Source: an uncultured Flavobacteriaceae bacterium (GTDB taxonomy: Bacteria > Bacteroidota > Bacteroidia > Flavobacteriales > Flavobacteriaceae). From it: a stretch of DNA of 34,770 nucleotides. Position numbers and translations under genes: made by a program. Positions 7,678 to 15,524 of this stretch are shown here, piece by piece. A model generated the notes under the pieces. The model was not told where the DNA came from, ran no database searches, and saw only the letters and a program-made list of their open reading frames with translations. Each line of letters begins with the position of its first letter. The first letter of the stretch is position 1. The stretch covers positions 9,620-44,389 of the forward strand of contig CAKMZM010000003.1 in NCBI GenBank assembly GCA_929200365.1, given 5' to 3'.

Positions 7678-8793
7678 ATGCAAACAAATAGCACATTTTC
7701 TATACCCGAAATACATCAAAGTTTCTCAATAAATAGAAATTCTTTTGATAAAGAAAGACTAAAGTTTTTGGGCTATGGTTTTATTAAAGAAGGAGAGGTT
7801 TATGAACAGGAAGTAGGAAGTTTTTTGTTGGATTGGTTAAATGAAAAAGATCATATTGTTGTACAAACCTCGGGTTCTACAGGAAAACCAAAAAAAATAA
7901 AAGTCTATAAACAACACATGATCAATAGTGCAATAGCAACTGGAAAGTTTTTTAAATCTGAAGAAGGAACTACCGCACTGCTATGCTTGTCTGCTAATTA
8001 TATTGCAGGAAAAATGATGCTTGTAAGAGCTATGGTATTAGGTTGGAAGATAGATTTGATACCACCAAGAACAAACCCTTTGGATACGGTGTATAAGCAA
8101 TATGACTTTTGCGCAATGGTGCCCTTGCAACTAAATAACTCTCTTAATAGACTTCATTTAATTAAAAAATTAATAGTTGGTGGTGGTTCTGTTTCAGAAA
8201 ATTTAAAAGAATTGGTTCAGGGTTTCAAAACTAAAATATTTGAAACCTATGGTATGACCGAAACAGTTTCTCATATAGCTGCAAGAAGAATAAACCCAAA
8301 GAAAAAAGATAAAAAAGATATCCACTATTTTAAAGCCCTACCTAATATCACGTTGAGTATCGATACTAGAAATTGCTTGATTATTAAAGCTCCACAGCTA
8401 AATGAGGAGACAATTATTACTAATGATGTAGTAGAACTTAAAACGTATAAAAAGTTTTTGTGGAAAGGACGTTATGATAATGTAATTAATAGTGGAGGAG
8501 TGAAGTTGTATCCAGAAGAGATAGAAACAAAATTACAGCTATTGATTAGACATCGTTTTTTTATTGCTAGTATCCCTGATGATGCACTTGGTAATAAAGT
8601 GATTTTGCTAATAGAATGTGAGTATAATAAGATTGTATATCTAACATTGCAAGAAGAGGTGCAGAACCTTAGTACCTTAAACAAATACGAAATACCGAAA
8701 GAGATTTATTTTATCTCTCAATTTATAGAAACAGAAAATGGAAAAGTACAAAGAAAACAGACTATAGAGCAGGTTCTAAATTATAAATTATAA
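7678..8793 (+). CDS. menE: o-Succinylbenzoate-CoA ligase-like protein MenE
   Basis: This ANL-superfamily adenylate-forming enzyme activates o-succinylbenzoate with ATP and CoA. Visible motifs are the P-loop TSGSTGKPKK near residue 62, FETYGMTETVSH, and the hinge/lid region WKGRYDNVINSGGVKLYPEEIE. The C-terminal catalytic lysine region is TENGKVQRKQ. The protein is short for the family (371 aa against about 450-490) because the N-terminal subdomain is reduced, as in other Bacteroidota MenE-like proteins. The track begins at TTG 7672; I prefer ATG 7678, two codons downstream. It is the last gene of the menaquinone block; menB, menD and menF are not in this window. Confidence 0.88.
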   Translation: MQTNSTFSIPEIHQSFSINRNSFDKERLKFLGYGFIKEGEVYEQEVGSFLLDWLNEKDHIVVQTSGSTGKPKKIKVYKQHMINSAIATGKFFKSEEGTTALLCLSANYIAGKMMLVRAMVLGWKIDLIPPRTNPLDTVYKQYDFCAMVPLQLNNSLNRLHLIKKLIVGGGSVSENLKELVQGFKTKIFETYGMTETVSHIAARRINPKKKDKKDIHYFKALPNITLSIDTRNCLIIKAPQLNEETIITNDVVELKTYKKFLWKGRYDNVINSGGVKLYPEEIETKLQLLIRHRFFIASIPDDALGNKVILLIECEYNKIVYLTLQEEVQNLSTLNKYEIPKEIYFISQFIETENGKVQRKQTIEQVLNYKL

Positions 8794-8801
8794 ATTCTTC
8801 A

Positions 8802-8820
8802 TTTTCACATTTTGTGAAAA
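8802..8820. terminator. Weak hairpin between convergent genes
   Basis: TTTTCACA (8802-8809) pairs perfectly with TGTGAAAA (8813-8820) around three T residues, in the 49-bp gap between the converging menE and carboxylase genes. Its symmetry would suit bidirectional termination. The stem is short and AT-rich and there is no long T run, so function is uncertain. Confidence 0.35.
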
Positions 8821-8842
8821 CATAAAAAGCAATATTTTTGTT

Positions 8843-10471
8843 TTATACTTGAATGATCCCCAAATTAAATTTCTTTTCGATAGGAGCATGATCTGCAGCT
8901 TCAATACCCATAGAAATCCATTTTCTAGTATCTAATGGATCTATAATAGCATCTGTCCAAATTCGTGCAGCAGCATAATATGGAGAAGTTTGCTTATCAT
9001 ATCGAGCTTTAATTTTATTAAACAAAGCATTCTCATCTTCTTCAGATAATTGCTCGCCTTTCTTTTTTAAAGAAGCAGTTTCAATCTGCAATAATACTTT
9101 GGCAGCTTGAGCACCTCCCATTACCGCTAATTCGGCACTTGGCCATGCAGCAATTAATCTGGGGTCATATGCTTTACCACACATCGCATAATTGCCTGCA
9201 CCATAAGAGTTACCAATTACTATGGTGAATTTTGGTACTACGCTATTACTCACAGCATTTACCATTTTTGCACCATCTTTAATAATACCTCCATGCTCAC
9301 TTTTACTACCCACCATAAATCCAGTTACATCCTGTAGAAATACCAATGGTATTTTCTTTTGATTACAATTGGCTATAAATCGTGTTGCTTTATCTGCAGA
9401 GTCAGAATAGATAACACCACCAAACTGCATTTCTCCTTTTTTAGTCTTTACAATCTTACGTTGGTTTGCTACAATACCTACAGCCCAGCCATCAATACGT
9501 GCATACCCAGTTAAAATTGTTTGTCCATATCCAGCCTTGTATTCTTCAAAATCAGAATCATCAATTAATCGATTGATGATTTCCATCATATCATACTGTT
9601 CATTTCTGGCTTTTGGTAAGATACCATAGATATCGCCTTGATTTTCTTTTGGAATAGTAGGTTTACTACGATTAAAACCTGCTTTTTCAAAACCTCCTAT
9701 TTTCGACATTAAATTTTTAATAGTATCTAGAGCATCTGCATCATCTTTAGCCTTATAATCGGTTACTCCAGAAACTTCACAATGAGTAGTAGCGCCACCC
9801 AGAGTTTCATTATCAATACTTTCTCCGATAGCTGCTTTTACCAAATAACTTCCCGCAAGAAATATGCTGCCTGTTTTATCCACAATTAGAGCTTCATCAC
9901 TCATAATGGGCAAGTATGCACCTCCAGCAACACAACTCCCCATAACTGCTGAAATTTGGATGATCCCCATACTACTCATTACTGCATTGTTACGAAATAT
10001 TCTTCCGAAATGCTCTTTGTCGGGAAAGATTTCATCTTGCATTGGTAGGTATACCCCAGCACTATCAACAAGATAAATGATTGGTAATTTGTTTTCTATA
10101 GATAACTCCTGAGCCCTTAAGTTTTTCTTTCCTGTAATAGGAAACCAGGCACCAGCCTTTACTGTTGCATCATTAGCCACAACAATACATTGTTTGCCAC
10201 TTACATACCCAATCTTAACAACTACACCACCACTAGGGCACCCTCCATGATCTTGATACATGTCTTCTCCTGCAAAAGCGCCAATTTCTATAGATTTAGA
10301 ATTTGCATCCAATAAATAATTAATTCTTTCTCTGGCGCTCATTTTACCTTTAGCATGCAATTTTTTAATACGTTTTTCGCCTCCTCCTAATTTTACTTTG
10401 GTCAATCGTTGTCGTAATTCTGATACTAAGAGTTTATTGTGATCTTCGTTTTTGTTGAAGTTTATATCCAT
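8843..10471 (-). CDS. Acyl-CoA carboxylase carboxyltransferase (beta) subunit, MCC-like
   Basis: This is the biotin-dependent carboxyltransferase subunit that moves CO2 from carboxybiotin to an acyl-CoA. Two crotonase-fold halves are visible: the N half carries SAGVYLPMQ and GSCVAGGAYLPIMSDEA, and the C half carries NSYGAGNYAMCGKAYDPR. The wording of SAGVYLPMQDEIFPD and TGSIFLAGSYLVKAA is closest to 3-methylcrotonyl-CoA carboxylase beta (leucine breakdown) and less like propionyl-CoA carboxylase. Length (542) fits that group. Geranyl-CoA or another short-chain substrate cannot be excluded. The partner biotin carboxylase/biotin carrier subunit is not in the window, so the enzyme is split over the genome. 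It is monocistronic here and convergent with menE. Confidence 0.88.
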   Translation of the reverse strand: MDINFNKNEDHNKLLVSELRQRLTKVKLGGGEKRIKKLHAKGKMSARERINYLLDANSKSIEIGAFAGEDMYQDHGGCPSGGVVVKIGYVSGKQCIVVANDATVKAGAWFPITGKKNLRAQELSIENKLPIIYLVDSAGVYLPMQDEIFPDKEHFGRIFRNNAVMSSMGIIQISAVMGSCVAGGAYLPIMSDEALIVDKTGSIFLAGSYLVKAAIGESIDNETLGGATTHCEVSGVTDYKAKDDADALDTIKNLMSKIGGFEKAGFNRSKPTIPKENQGDIYGILPKARNEQYDMMEIINRLIDDSDFEEYKAGYGQTILTGYARIDGWAVGIVANQRKIVKTKKGEMQFGGVIYSDSADKATRFIANCNQKKIPLVFLQDVTGFMVGSKSEHGGIIKDGAKMVNAVSNSVVPKFTIVIGNSYGAGNYAMCGKAYDPRLIAAWPSAELAVMGGAQAAKVLLQIETASLKKKGEQLSEEDENALFNKIKARYDKQTSPYYAAARIWTDAIIDPLDTRKWISMGIEAADHAPIEKKFNLGIIQV

Positions 10472-10877
10472 ATATATAATTGTGTGTATTGTTTTTTACG
10501 AAAATACAAAAAATGTAGATTTTATAAGTGATCGAATATCAATTTAGATAGTACTATTATTTAGCTGTTAGAATGTTGTTTTGTTAATAATGTAACCTGT
10601 GGTAGATTAGTTAATTATTGGTTTTTTAACTAAAACACAATGATTACTTCTAATTAAAAATTTTATACTTTTGAAATTCTATGAGAGAGTATTTTACACT
10701 TCAATATCTGTTTATAATTAAAAGTAATTTCTTAATTTGCTCGAAGAATAATGAGTAAATCGTTTTTTGTTTTAACAACACTATAAAAACCTGTGTTTTG
10801 AGGATAAAATAACGATATTTGCACCTGTTTATGTGAAAAAGCATATAACTAAACAGTAATAAACTAAAAAATAATTT
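10472..10877. other. 406-bp divergent intergenic region
   Basis: No ORF of credible length lies here. A TACTTTTG word (10666-10673, perfect TAnnTTTG) and a near-match GATATTTGC (10814-10822), both on the plus strand, could promote the gene at 10878. A 25-codon ATG ORF begins at 10681 just after the first box but looks random. The length is generous for a divergent promoter region, and I see no riboswitch-like conserved fold. Confidence 0.5.
10814..10822 (+). promoter_or_regulatory. Putative -7 box upstream of small membrane gene/ettA
   Basis: GATATTTGC differs from TAnnTTTG at one position and carries the trailing C often seen in flavobacterial promoters. Transcription would start near 10828, giving a leader of about 50 nt before the ATG at 10878. 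A TTG lies only 13 bp upstream, shorter than the usual spacing. Confidence 0.35.
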
Positions 10878-11060
10878 ATGGGAATGAATAAAAATACAGT
10901 GTTGGCTTGGGCAACTTTTATAATGATATTTGTTGGGCTTTCACTTATTGCATTAGGGGCTTTTAGATATAGAGATGTATCAGGATATGGTTTTGCGGCT
11001 GTTGGTGTTGGCTTTTTTGCAATTGCCTGGGTTTTTAATGCATTAAAAGGAAGAGTTTAA
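10878..11060 (+). CDS. Small two-helix membrane protein (CAL67264-like)
   Basis: This 60-aa protein has two hydrophobic helices (about residues 8-27 and 37-55) joined by a charged loop FRYRDVSGYG, and a short basic tail. It resembles the small flavobacterial membrane protein family named after CAL67264; I recall the name from family annotation and could not check it. The function is unknown. It lies 44 bp before ettA on the same strand and probably shares its transcript. ATG 10878 is used; a second ATG two codons later is also possible. Confidence 0.75.
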   Translation: MGMNKNTVLAWATFIMIFVGLSLIALGAFRYRDVSGYGFAAVGVGFFAIAWVFNALKGRV

Positions 11061-11104
11061 TTCTCTTATAATTATACAATCTAAAAAATAACAATTAAGG
11101 GCTT

Positions 11105-12796
11105 ATGTCAGACGATAAAAAAGTAATCTTTTCGATGTCCGGAGTGAGTAAAACGTACAAAAGTGCAAATACTCCAGTTCTCAAAAATATATATCTCAGT
11201 TTTTTTTATGGAGCTAAAATAGGTATTCTGGGACTTAATGGTTCGGGTAAATCTACTTTACTTAAGATTATAGCAGGAATAGATAAAAATTATCAAGGTG
11301 ATGTTGTATTTGCACCAGGGTATACTGTTGGCTTATTAGAACAAGAACCAAAACTAGATCCTGAAAAAACTGTATTAGAAGTTGTAAAGGAGGGTGTGGC
11401 AGAAACTGTTGCCGTTTTAGACGAGTATAATAAGATCAATGATATGTTTGGTTTGCCAGAGGTTTATGAGAATCCTGATAAAATGCAGGAACTTATGGAT
11501 AAGCAAGCCAATCTACAGGATCAGATCGATGCCAGTAATGCATGGGAGTTGGATACCAAGTTAGAAATAGCTATGGATGCACTTCGTACTCCAGAATCTG
11601 ATAAGAAAATTGGAGTGTTATCGGGTGGTGAACGTAGAAGAGTGGCGCTCTGTCGTCTTTTATTACAAGAACCAGATGTTTTATTATTAGATGAGCCTAC
11701 TAACCATTTGGATGCAGAATCTGTTCATTGGTTAGAGCATCACTTACAACAATATAAAGGTACTGTGATTGCAGTAACTCACGATAGATACTTTTTGGAT
11801 AATGCAGCAGGATGGATATTAGAGCTTGATAGAGGAGAAGGCATCCCGTGGAAAGGAAATTACTCTTCATGGTTAGATCAAAAATCAAAACGACTTGCAC
11901 AGGAGCAAAAACAAACTTCAAAACGTCAAAAAACATTAGAACGAGAGTTAGAATGGGTTCGTATGGCTCCAAAAGGTCGCCAGGCAAAACAAAAGGCACG
12001 TTTGAGTAATTATGATAAATTACTAAGCCAGGATCAAAAACAAGTAGATGAAAAGCTTGAAATTTATATCCCCAATGGCCCTAGATTAGGAACTAATGTG
12101 ATTGAAGCCACAGGAGTAAGTAAAGCTTTTGATGATAAATTATTGTATGAAGATTTAAATTTTAACCTTCCTCAAGCAGGTATTGTTGGTATTATTGGTC
12201 CAAACGGAGCTGGTAAGACTACTATATTTAAAATGATAATGGGAGAGGAGCAACCAGATAAAGGTAGCTTTACTGTTGGGGATACTGCTAAGATTGCTTA
12301 TGTAGATCAAAGTCATAGTAATATTGATCCTGATAAGACTATCTGGCAGAACTTTAGTGATGAACAAGAGCTAGTTATGATGGGAGGAAGGCAAGTAAAT
12401 TCCAGAGCATATTTGAGTCGTTTTAATTTTAGCGGAAGCGAACAAAATAAAAAGGTAGCTACACTTTCTGGAGGTGAACGTAACCGGTTACATTTGGCAA
12501 TGACTTTAAAAGAGGAAGGTAATGTGTTACTTTTAGATGAGCCTACTAATGATCTGGATGTTAATACATTAAGAGCCTTAGAGGAAGGGTTGGAAAACTT
12601 TGCAGGATGTGCTGTGGTGATTTCTCACGACCGTTGGTTCCTCGATAGAATTTGTACACATATATTAGCTTTTGAAGGAGATTCGCAAGTATATTTCTTT
12701 GAAGGAAGTTTCTCTGATTATGAAGAGAATAAAAAGAAACGTTTAGGTGGTGATTTAATGCCAAAGCGTATTAAGTATAAAAAACTGGTGAGATAA
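11105..12796 (+). CDS. ettA: Energy-dependent translational throttle protein EttA (ABC-F)
   Basis: This ribosome-associated ABC-F ATPase binds the E site and gates entry into elongation according to ATP/ADP state. It carries two ABC domains without membrane segments: Walker A GLNGSGKST (43-51) with signature LSGGERRR and DEPTNHLD, then Walker A GPNGAGKTT with LSGGERNR and DEPTNDLD. Between them is the P-site tRNA-interaction segment, EWVRMAPKGRQAKQKARL, typical of EttA and unlike antibiotic-resistance ABC-F proteins. Length (563) is right for EttA. The HAD gene begins one base after its stop codon, so the two are tightly linked. Confidence 0.95.
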   Translation: MSDDKKVIFSMSGVSKTYKSANTPVLKNIYLSFFYGAKIGILGLNGSGKSTLLKIIAGIDKNYQGDVVFAPGYTVGLLEQEPKLDPEKTVLEVVKEGVAETVAVLDEYNKINDMFGLPEVYENPDKMQELMDKQANLQDQIDASNAWELDTKLEIAMDALRTPESDKKIGVLSGGERRRVALCRLLLQEPDVLLLDEPTNHLDAESVHWLEHHLQQYKGTVIAVTHDRYFLDNAAGWILELDRGEGIPWKGNYSSWLDQKSKRLAQEQKQTSKRQKTLERELEWVRMAPKGRQAKQKARLSNYDKLLSQDQKQVDEKLEIYIPNGPRLGTNVIEATGVSKAFDDKLLYEDLNFNLPQAGIVGIIGPNGAGKTTIFKMIMGEEQPDKGSFTVGDTAKIAYVDQSHSNIDPDKTIWQNFSDEQELVMMGGRQVNSRAYLSRFNFSGSEQNKKVATLSGGERNRLHLAMTLKEEGNVLLLDEPTNDLDVNTLRALEEGLENFAGCAVVISHDRWFLDRICTHILAFEGDSQVYFFEGSFSDYEENKKKRLGGDLMPKRIKYKKLVR

Positions 12797-12797
12797 A

Positions 12798-13490
12798 ATG
12801 CCCTTAAAAAAAATCAAAGTAATTGCTTTTGATGCAGACGATACACTCTGGGTAAATGAAACTTTTTTTAGAAAAGCAGAAGAAGAGTTTTGTGAGTTAT
12901 TAGAAGAATATTTGCCCAAAGAAGAAGCAAATAAGTTACTTTTTGATGTCGAAATGCAAAATCTGCCCTTGTATGGTTATGGGATTAAACCTTTCACACT
13001 TTCTTTAATAGAGGCGGCTATTAAGATTTCTAATGGTAGTATGAAGATTGATCTGGTGCAGAAGTTAATTGAAAAAGGAAAAGAAATGCTTCAGGAACCA
13101 GTAGAATTGATTGACGGGATTGATGAAACCTTGCGAGAGTTGTCAAAAAAATACCGTCTTGTGATGGCTACCAAAGGAGATTTACTGGATCAGGAACGTA
13201 AACTTATTAAATCTGGATTAGAGAATTATTTTCACCACATAGAAATTGTTTCTGATAAAACAGAAAAACAATATAAAAAACTGGTAAAACATCTGGATAT
13301 TACTGAAAATGAATTTTTAATGGTGGGGAATTCTCTAAAATCTGATATCTTACCCGTTTTAAATATTGGGGCACATGCATTTCATATTCCGTTTCACACT
13401 ACCTGGGTTCATGAAATGGTTGATGATAAAATAGATCACCCTAATTTTAGAAGCTTTGCAAAGGCTAGCGAGTTATTGCAAATATTATAA
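12798..13490 (+). CDS. HAD-superfamily hydrolase (YjjG-like)
   Basis: This is a cytosolic HAD phosphatase. Motif I is DADDTLW with nucleophile D12 and acid/base D14, motif II is the T of MATKGD, motif III is a lysine in the DKTEKQYKKL stretch, and motif IV is GNSLKSDI. A helical C1-type cap occupies about residues 20-100. Length (230) and layout fit nucleotidase-like (YjjG/phosphoglycolate-phosphatase) members, but the substrate cannot be read from sequence. Its start directly abuts the ettA stop, and the broken CatA-like gene begins 3 bp after its own stop. Confidence 0.85.
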   Translation: MPLKKIKVIAFDADDTLWVNETFFRKAEEEFCELLEEYLPKEEANKLLFDVEMQNLPLYGYGIKPFTLSLIEAAIKISNGSMKIDLVQKLIEKGKEMLQEPVELIDGIDETLRELSKKYRLVMATKGDLLDQERKLIKSGLENYFHHIEIVSDKTEKQYKKLVKHLDITENEFLMVGNSLKSDILPVLNIGAHAFHIPFHTTWVHEMVDDKIDHPNFRSFAKASELLQIL

Positions 13491-13493
13491 AAA

Positions 13494-13745
13494 ATGAAAA
13501 CAAAACTAGATCTTACTACCTGGAACAGAAAAGAACATTTTGATTTTTTTGGTAGTTTTGACGAGCCGTTTTTTGGAATAACCACAACTGTAGATTATAC
13601 ATTAGGGTACCAAAAGATAGAAGATCTGGGATATCCTTATTTTTTGTTTTACCTCTACAAATCTCTTCATGCGGCTAACGCTATCGAAGCATTTAGATAC
13701 CGTATAGAGGATAATCAAGTGTTTATAAAGTGTCTAGTTTTCTAA
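13494..13745 (+). pseudogene. Truncated CatA-like O-acetyltransferase (N-terminal fragment)
   Basis: The 83 aa match the N-terminal third of chloramphenicol-acetyltransferase-like proteins: a DLTTWNRKEHFDFF start, then FFGITTTVDYT and YPYFLFYLYKSLHAANAIEAFRYRIE. Full-length homologues are around 205-215 aa and carry the catalytic HHxxxDG motif near the C-terminus, which is absent here. Similarity ends at about residue 78 and the last residues (KCLVF) look random. The ORF runs 23 bp into the 3' end of the convergent pseudouridine synthase gene, so a deletion has probably joined the two. Codon use resembles neighbouring genes. It should be inactive as an acetyltransferase. Confidence 0.75.
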
Positions 13746-14313
13746 CTTCTCCAGCTTTCATTTCACTTAAATAAATAGTGCCAACTCTTATCCGTACTAA
13801 TCGCAATGTGGGAAAACCAACAGCCGATGTCATTTTTCGTACTTGACGAAATTTTCCTTCCTGTAATGTGATAGATACCCAGCTGGTAGGGCCGTGCCTG
13901 TCATCACGTATTTTTTTAGGTCGTTCAGGAAATTTGGGAATCGTATTCAATTTAGAAGCTTTACAAGGTGTAGTGATATATTTTTTACCTTCAAAACCAA
14001 TTTTTACTCCTTTTCTTAACAGTTCAATTGCATCTATAGTAATGTCTCCATTTACTTGTGCATAGTATTCTTTCTCTACATTACTACTACAGATATGATT
14101 ACTTGTTTTTCCATCTGTAGTAAGTAATAGTAACCCTTCTGATTTTTCATCCAATCGTCCAATCGCCATTATTCCTTCAGGAAAATTATACAACTCTCCT
14201 AATAGTTTTTTCGAATTTTGTTTTTGTCCGTTATTAATAAATTGACTTAAATAACCATAAGGCTTATAAATAGCGAAATGTTTATGGCTATGTGTATCGA
14301 TATTCTTTTTCAT
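13723..14313 (-). CDS. rluE: 23S rRNA pseudouridine synthase, RluE-like
   Basis: This is a RsuA/RluB/RluE/RluF-family pseudouridine synthase, predicted to modify a single uridine of 23S rRNA (U2457 in E. coli for RluE). The catalytic aspartate is D55 in GRLDEKSEGLLLLTTDG, and FRQVRKMTSAVGFPTLRLVR is the family C-terminal motif. The protein (196 aa) begins almost directly with the catalytic core (FAIYKPYGYLSQF) and has no S4 domain, which separates RluE from RsuA, RluB and RluF. Its last few codons overlap the broken CatA-like gene on the other strand. The C-terminus (GEVRKLDTL) is acceptable for the family, so the enzyme is probably intact. Confidence 0.88.
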   Translation of the reverse strand: MKKNIDTHSHKHFAIYKPYGYLSQFINNGQKQNSKKLLGELYNFPEGIMAIGRLDEKSEGLLLLTTDGKTSNHICSSNVEKEYYAQVNGDITIDAIELLRKGVKIGFEGKKYITTPCKASKLNTIPKFPERPKKIRDDRHGPTSWVSITLQEGKFRQVRKMTSAVGFPTLRLVRIRVGTIYLSEMKAGEVRKLDTL

Positions 14314-14641
14314 TCAAAAAATTATAGAGATTGGTGTTCTAGAAGTTAAAAATGAGCTTTCGAATTTACGAATTTAGTTTTATCAGAACCAAAATTTGAT
14401 ATAGAACCATGAATCAGGTAAATACTTTTCTGAAATTAAAAATGAAAACTTATCTTTGTAGAAATTTCAATATATCTATATTTATATATCAGATGTATAT
14501 GTTATTGCAACCACTGGGTAAATTATTCGGTAAATCAATCATAGAAATTGTTATTTTCCAATCATTCGTTTAGTATTTCAATGACAACCTCCATATTTTA
14601 GGTTAAAAATAGATTTAATAAAAAAATAGTATAAATAGCGA
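14314..14641. other. Divergent region with long candidate leader of the cold-shock gene
   Basis: No ORF is supported. On the plus strand TATCTTTG (14451-14458) matches the TAnnTTTG box perfectly and would start transcription near 14465, leaving a leader of about 175 nt before the cold-shock-domain gene. A long, AT-rich leader recalls cspA-type mRNAs, but I have not modelled a fold. No clear minus-strand promoter for rluE is visible. Confidence 0.4.
14451..14458 (+). promoter_or_regulatory. Putative -7 box for cold-shock-domain gene
   Basis: TATCTTTG is a perfect -7 match. No TTG is present 17-23 bp upstream. It is the only strong box I see in the 328 bp before the cold-shock-domain gene. Confidence 0.35.
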
Positions 14642-15091
14642 ATGGCAAAATCACAGCAGACTTTTAGCAAAATTGAAAAAGAGAAAAAGAAGTTAAAAAA
14701 GAGAGAAGAAAAACAGAAAAAGAAAGAAGAGCGTAGAGCTAATTCTAATAAAGGTAATGGATTAGATAGTATGATTGCTTATGTTGATGAAAATGGATAC
14801 ACCACTGATACACCACCAGATCCGACCAAAAAGAGAAAAATAAAGGCAGAGAATATTGAAATTGGAGTTCCTAAAAGAGAAAAAGAAGAATTTGACCCAG
14901 TAAGAAAAGGAAAAGTTGCATTTTTTAATGATTCTAAGGGGTATGGTTTTATTAATGATACTGAAACACAGGAGCGATACTTTGTGCATGTAAATGGTTT
15001 GATGCAAGAAGTAAAAGAGAATGATAAAGTGTCTTTTGAGCTTGAGCGTGGTCAGAAAGGAATGAATGCAGTTAGAGTAAAAAAGATATAG
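14642..15091 (+). CDS. Cold-shock-domain protein with lysine-rich N-terminal extension
   Basis: This is a single-stranded nucleic-acid-binding protein, probably an RNA chaperone. The C-terminal cold-shock domain (about 88-149) has GKVAFFNDSKGYGFIN with RNP1 (KGYGFI) and RNP2-like YFVHV. The first 35 residues are a highly charged Lys/Glu helix (KEKKKLKKREEKQKKKEERR), probably coiled-coil or a nonspecific RNA clamp. Residues 38-85 form a polar linker with a second basic patch (KKRKIKAE). Classic Csp proteins are about 65-70 aa, so this is the extended form also seen in Flavobacteriia. It is a single-gene unit. Confidence 0.85.
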   Translation: MAKSQQTFSKIEKEKKKLKKREEKQKKKEERRANSNKGNGLDSMIAYVDENGYTTDTPPDPTKKRKIKAENIEIGVPKREKEEFDPVRKGKVAFFNDSKGYGFINDTETQERYFVHVNGLMQEVKENDKVSFELERGQKGMNAVRVKKI

Positions 15092-15165
15092 TTACTATAA
15101 AATTTTGAATTATAATTTCGCATCCTAATTTTCTTCAACGTAGTTATGGATATGCTGAAAAACTA

Positions 15166-15320
15166 AGAGCATGTTTAAATACAATGTAAACTGAAAGTCA
15201 GTAATTTGAGGTTCTGAGTATACTTCAAATCATGAATATATTGAGTGTTTGAATGATTTATAGTGCTCTTACAATTCTTAAAATAATGGTTTTCAGGAAG
15301 CAGGGAGTTAAACATGCTCT
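15166..15320. repeat. 155-bp MITE-like segment with 13-bp terminal inverted repeats
   Basis: AGAGCATGTTTAA (15166-15178) is the exact reverse complement of TTAAACATGCTCT (15308-15320). The interior is AT-rich and encodes nothing. Flanks are ..AACTA and AATTT.., so no clear target-site duplication is visible beyond possibly one or two bases. Size, terminal repeats and lack of coding content fit a miniature inverted-repeat element. A large RNA hairpin or chance pairing in AT-rich DNA are the alternatives. Confidence 0.45.
15205..15233. repeat. Dispersed ~30-bp repeat, copy 2
   Basis: This copy shares TTTGAGGTT at its start and TATACTTCAAATCAT at its end with the copy at 1731-1760, with a one-base gap and two or so mismatches between. 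It sits inside the 155-bp inverted-repeat segment. The flanks of the two copies are not alike. Confidence 0.5.
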
Positions 15321-15524
15321 AATTTTGTTATGGTAGAAAAGCTAAACTTTTTGGCTTATAACCATTACACAGATGAGTTTAATCTAAAAAAACAATTTAT
15401 AGATTAGGTTAAGAAGTATAAAGTAAAGAATATTAGGTAATAATGGGCTAAAATAGATTCTAACTATGGTGCTGGTACGATAATTTGTGTAGACCTCCCA
15501 ACCAACAGGACAAGTATATTTAAA

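Larger units (their letters stand above)
15092..15524. other. 433-bp non-coding stretch containing an inverted-repeat element
   Basis: No ORF is supported. The stretch includes a 155-bp segment with perfect 13-bp terminal inverted repeats (15166-15320), the second copy of the 30-bp dispersed repeat inside it, and a weak 7-bp hairpin (TAATCTA/TAGATTA, 15380-15406). There is no clear terminator after the cold-shock gene. Confidence 0.55.

Noticed and set aside
10681-10758. 25-codon ATG ORF directly after a TACTTTTG box
   Set aside because: Too short and random-looking; no homologue-like features; the box more likely serves the gene at 10878 or is chance.
15380-15406. TAATCTA/TAGATTA hairpin
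   Set aside because: Only seven base pairs, AT-rich with a 13-nt loop and no T tract; expected by chance in this composition.
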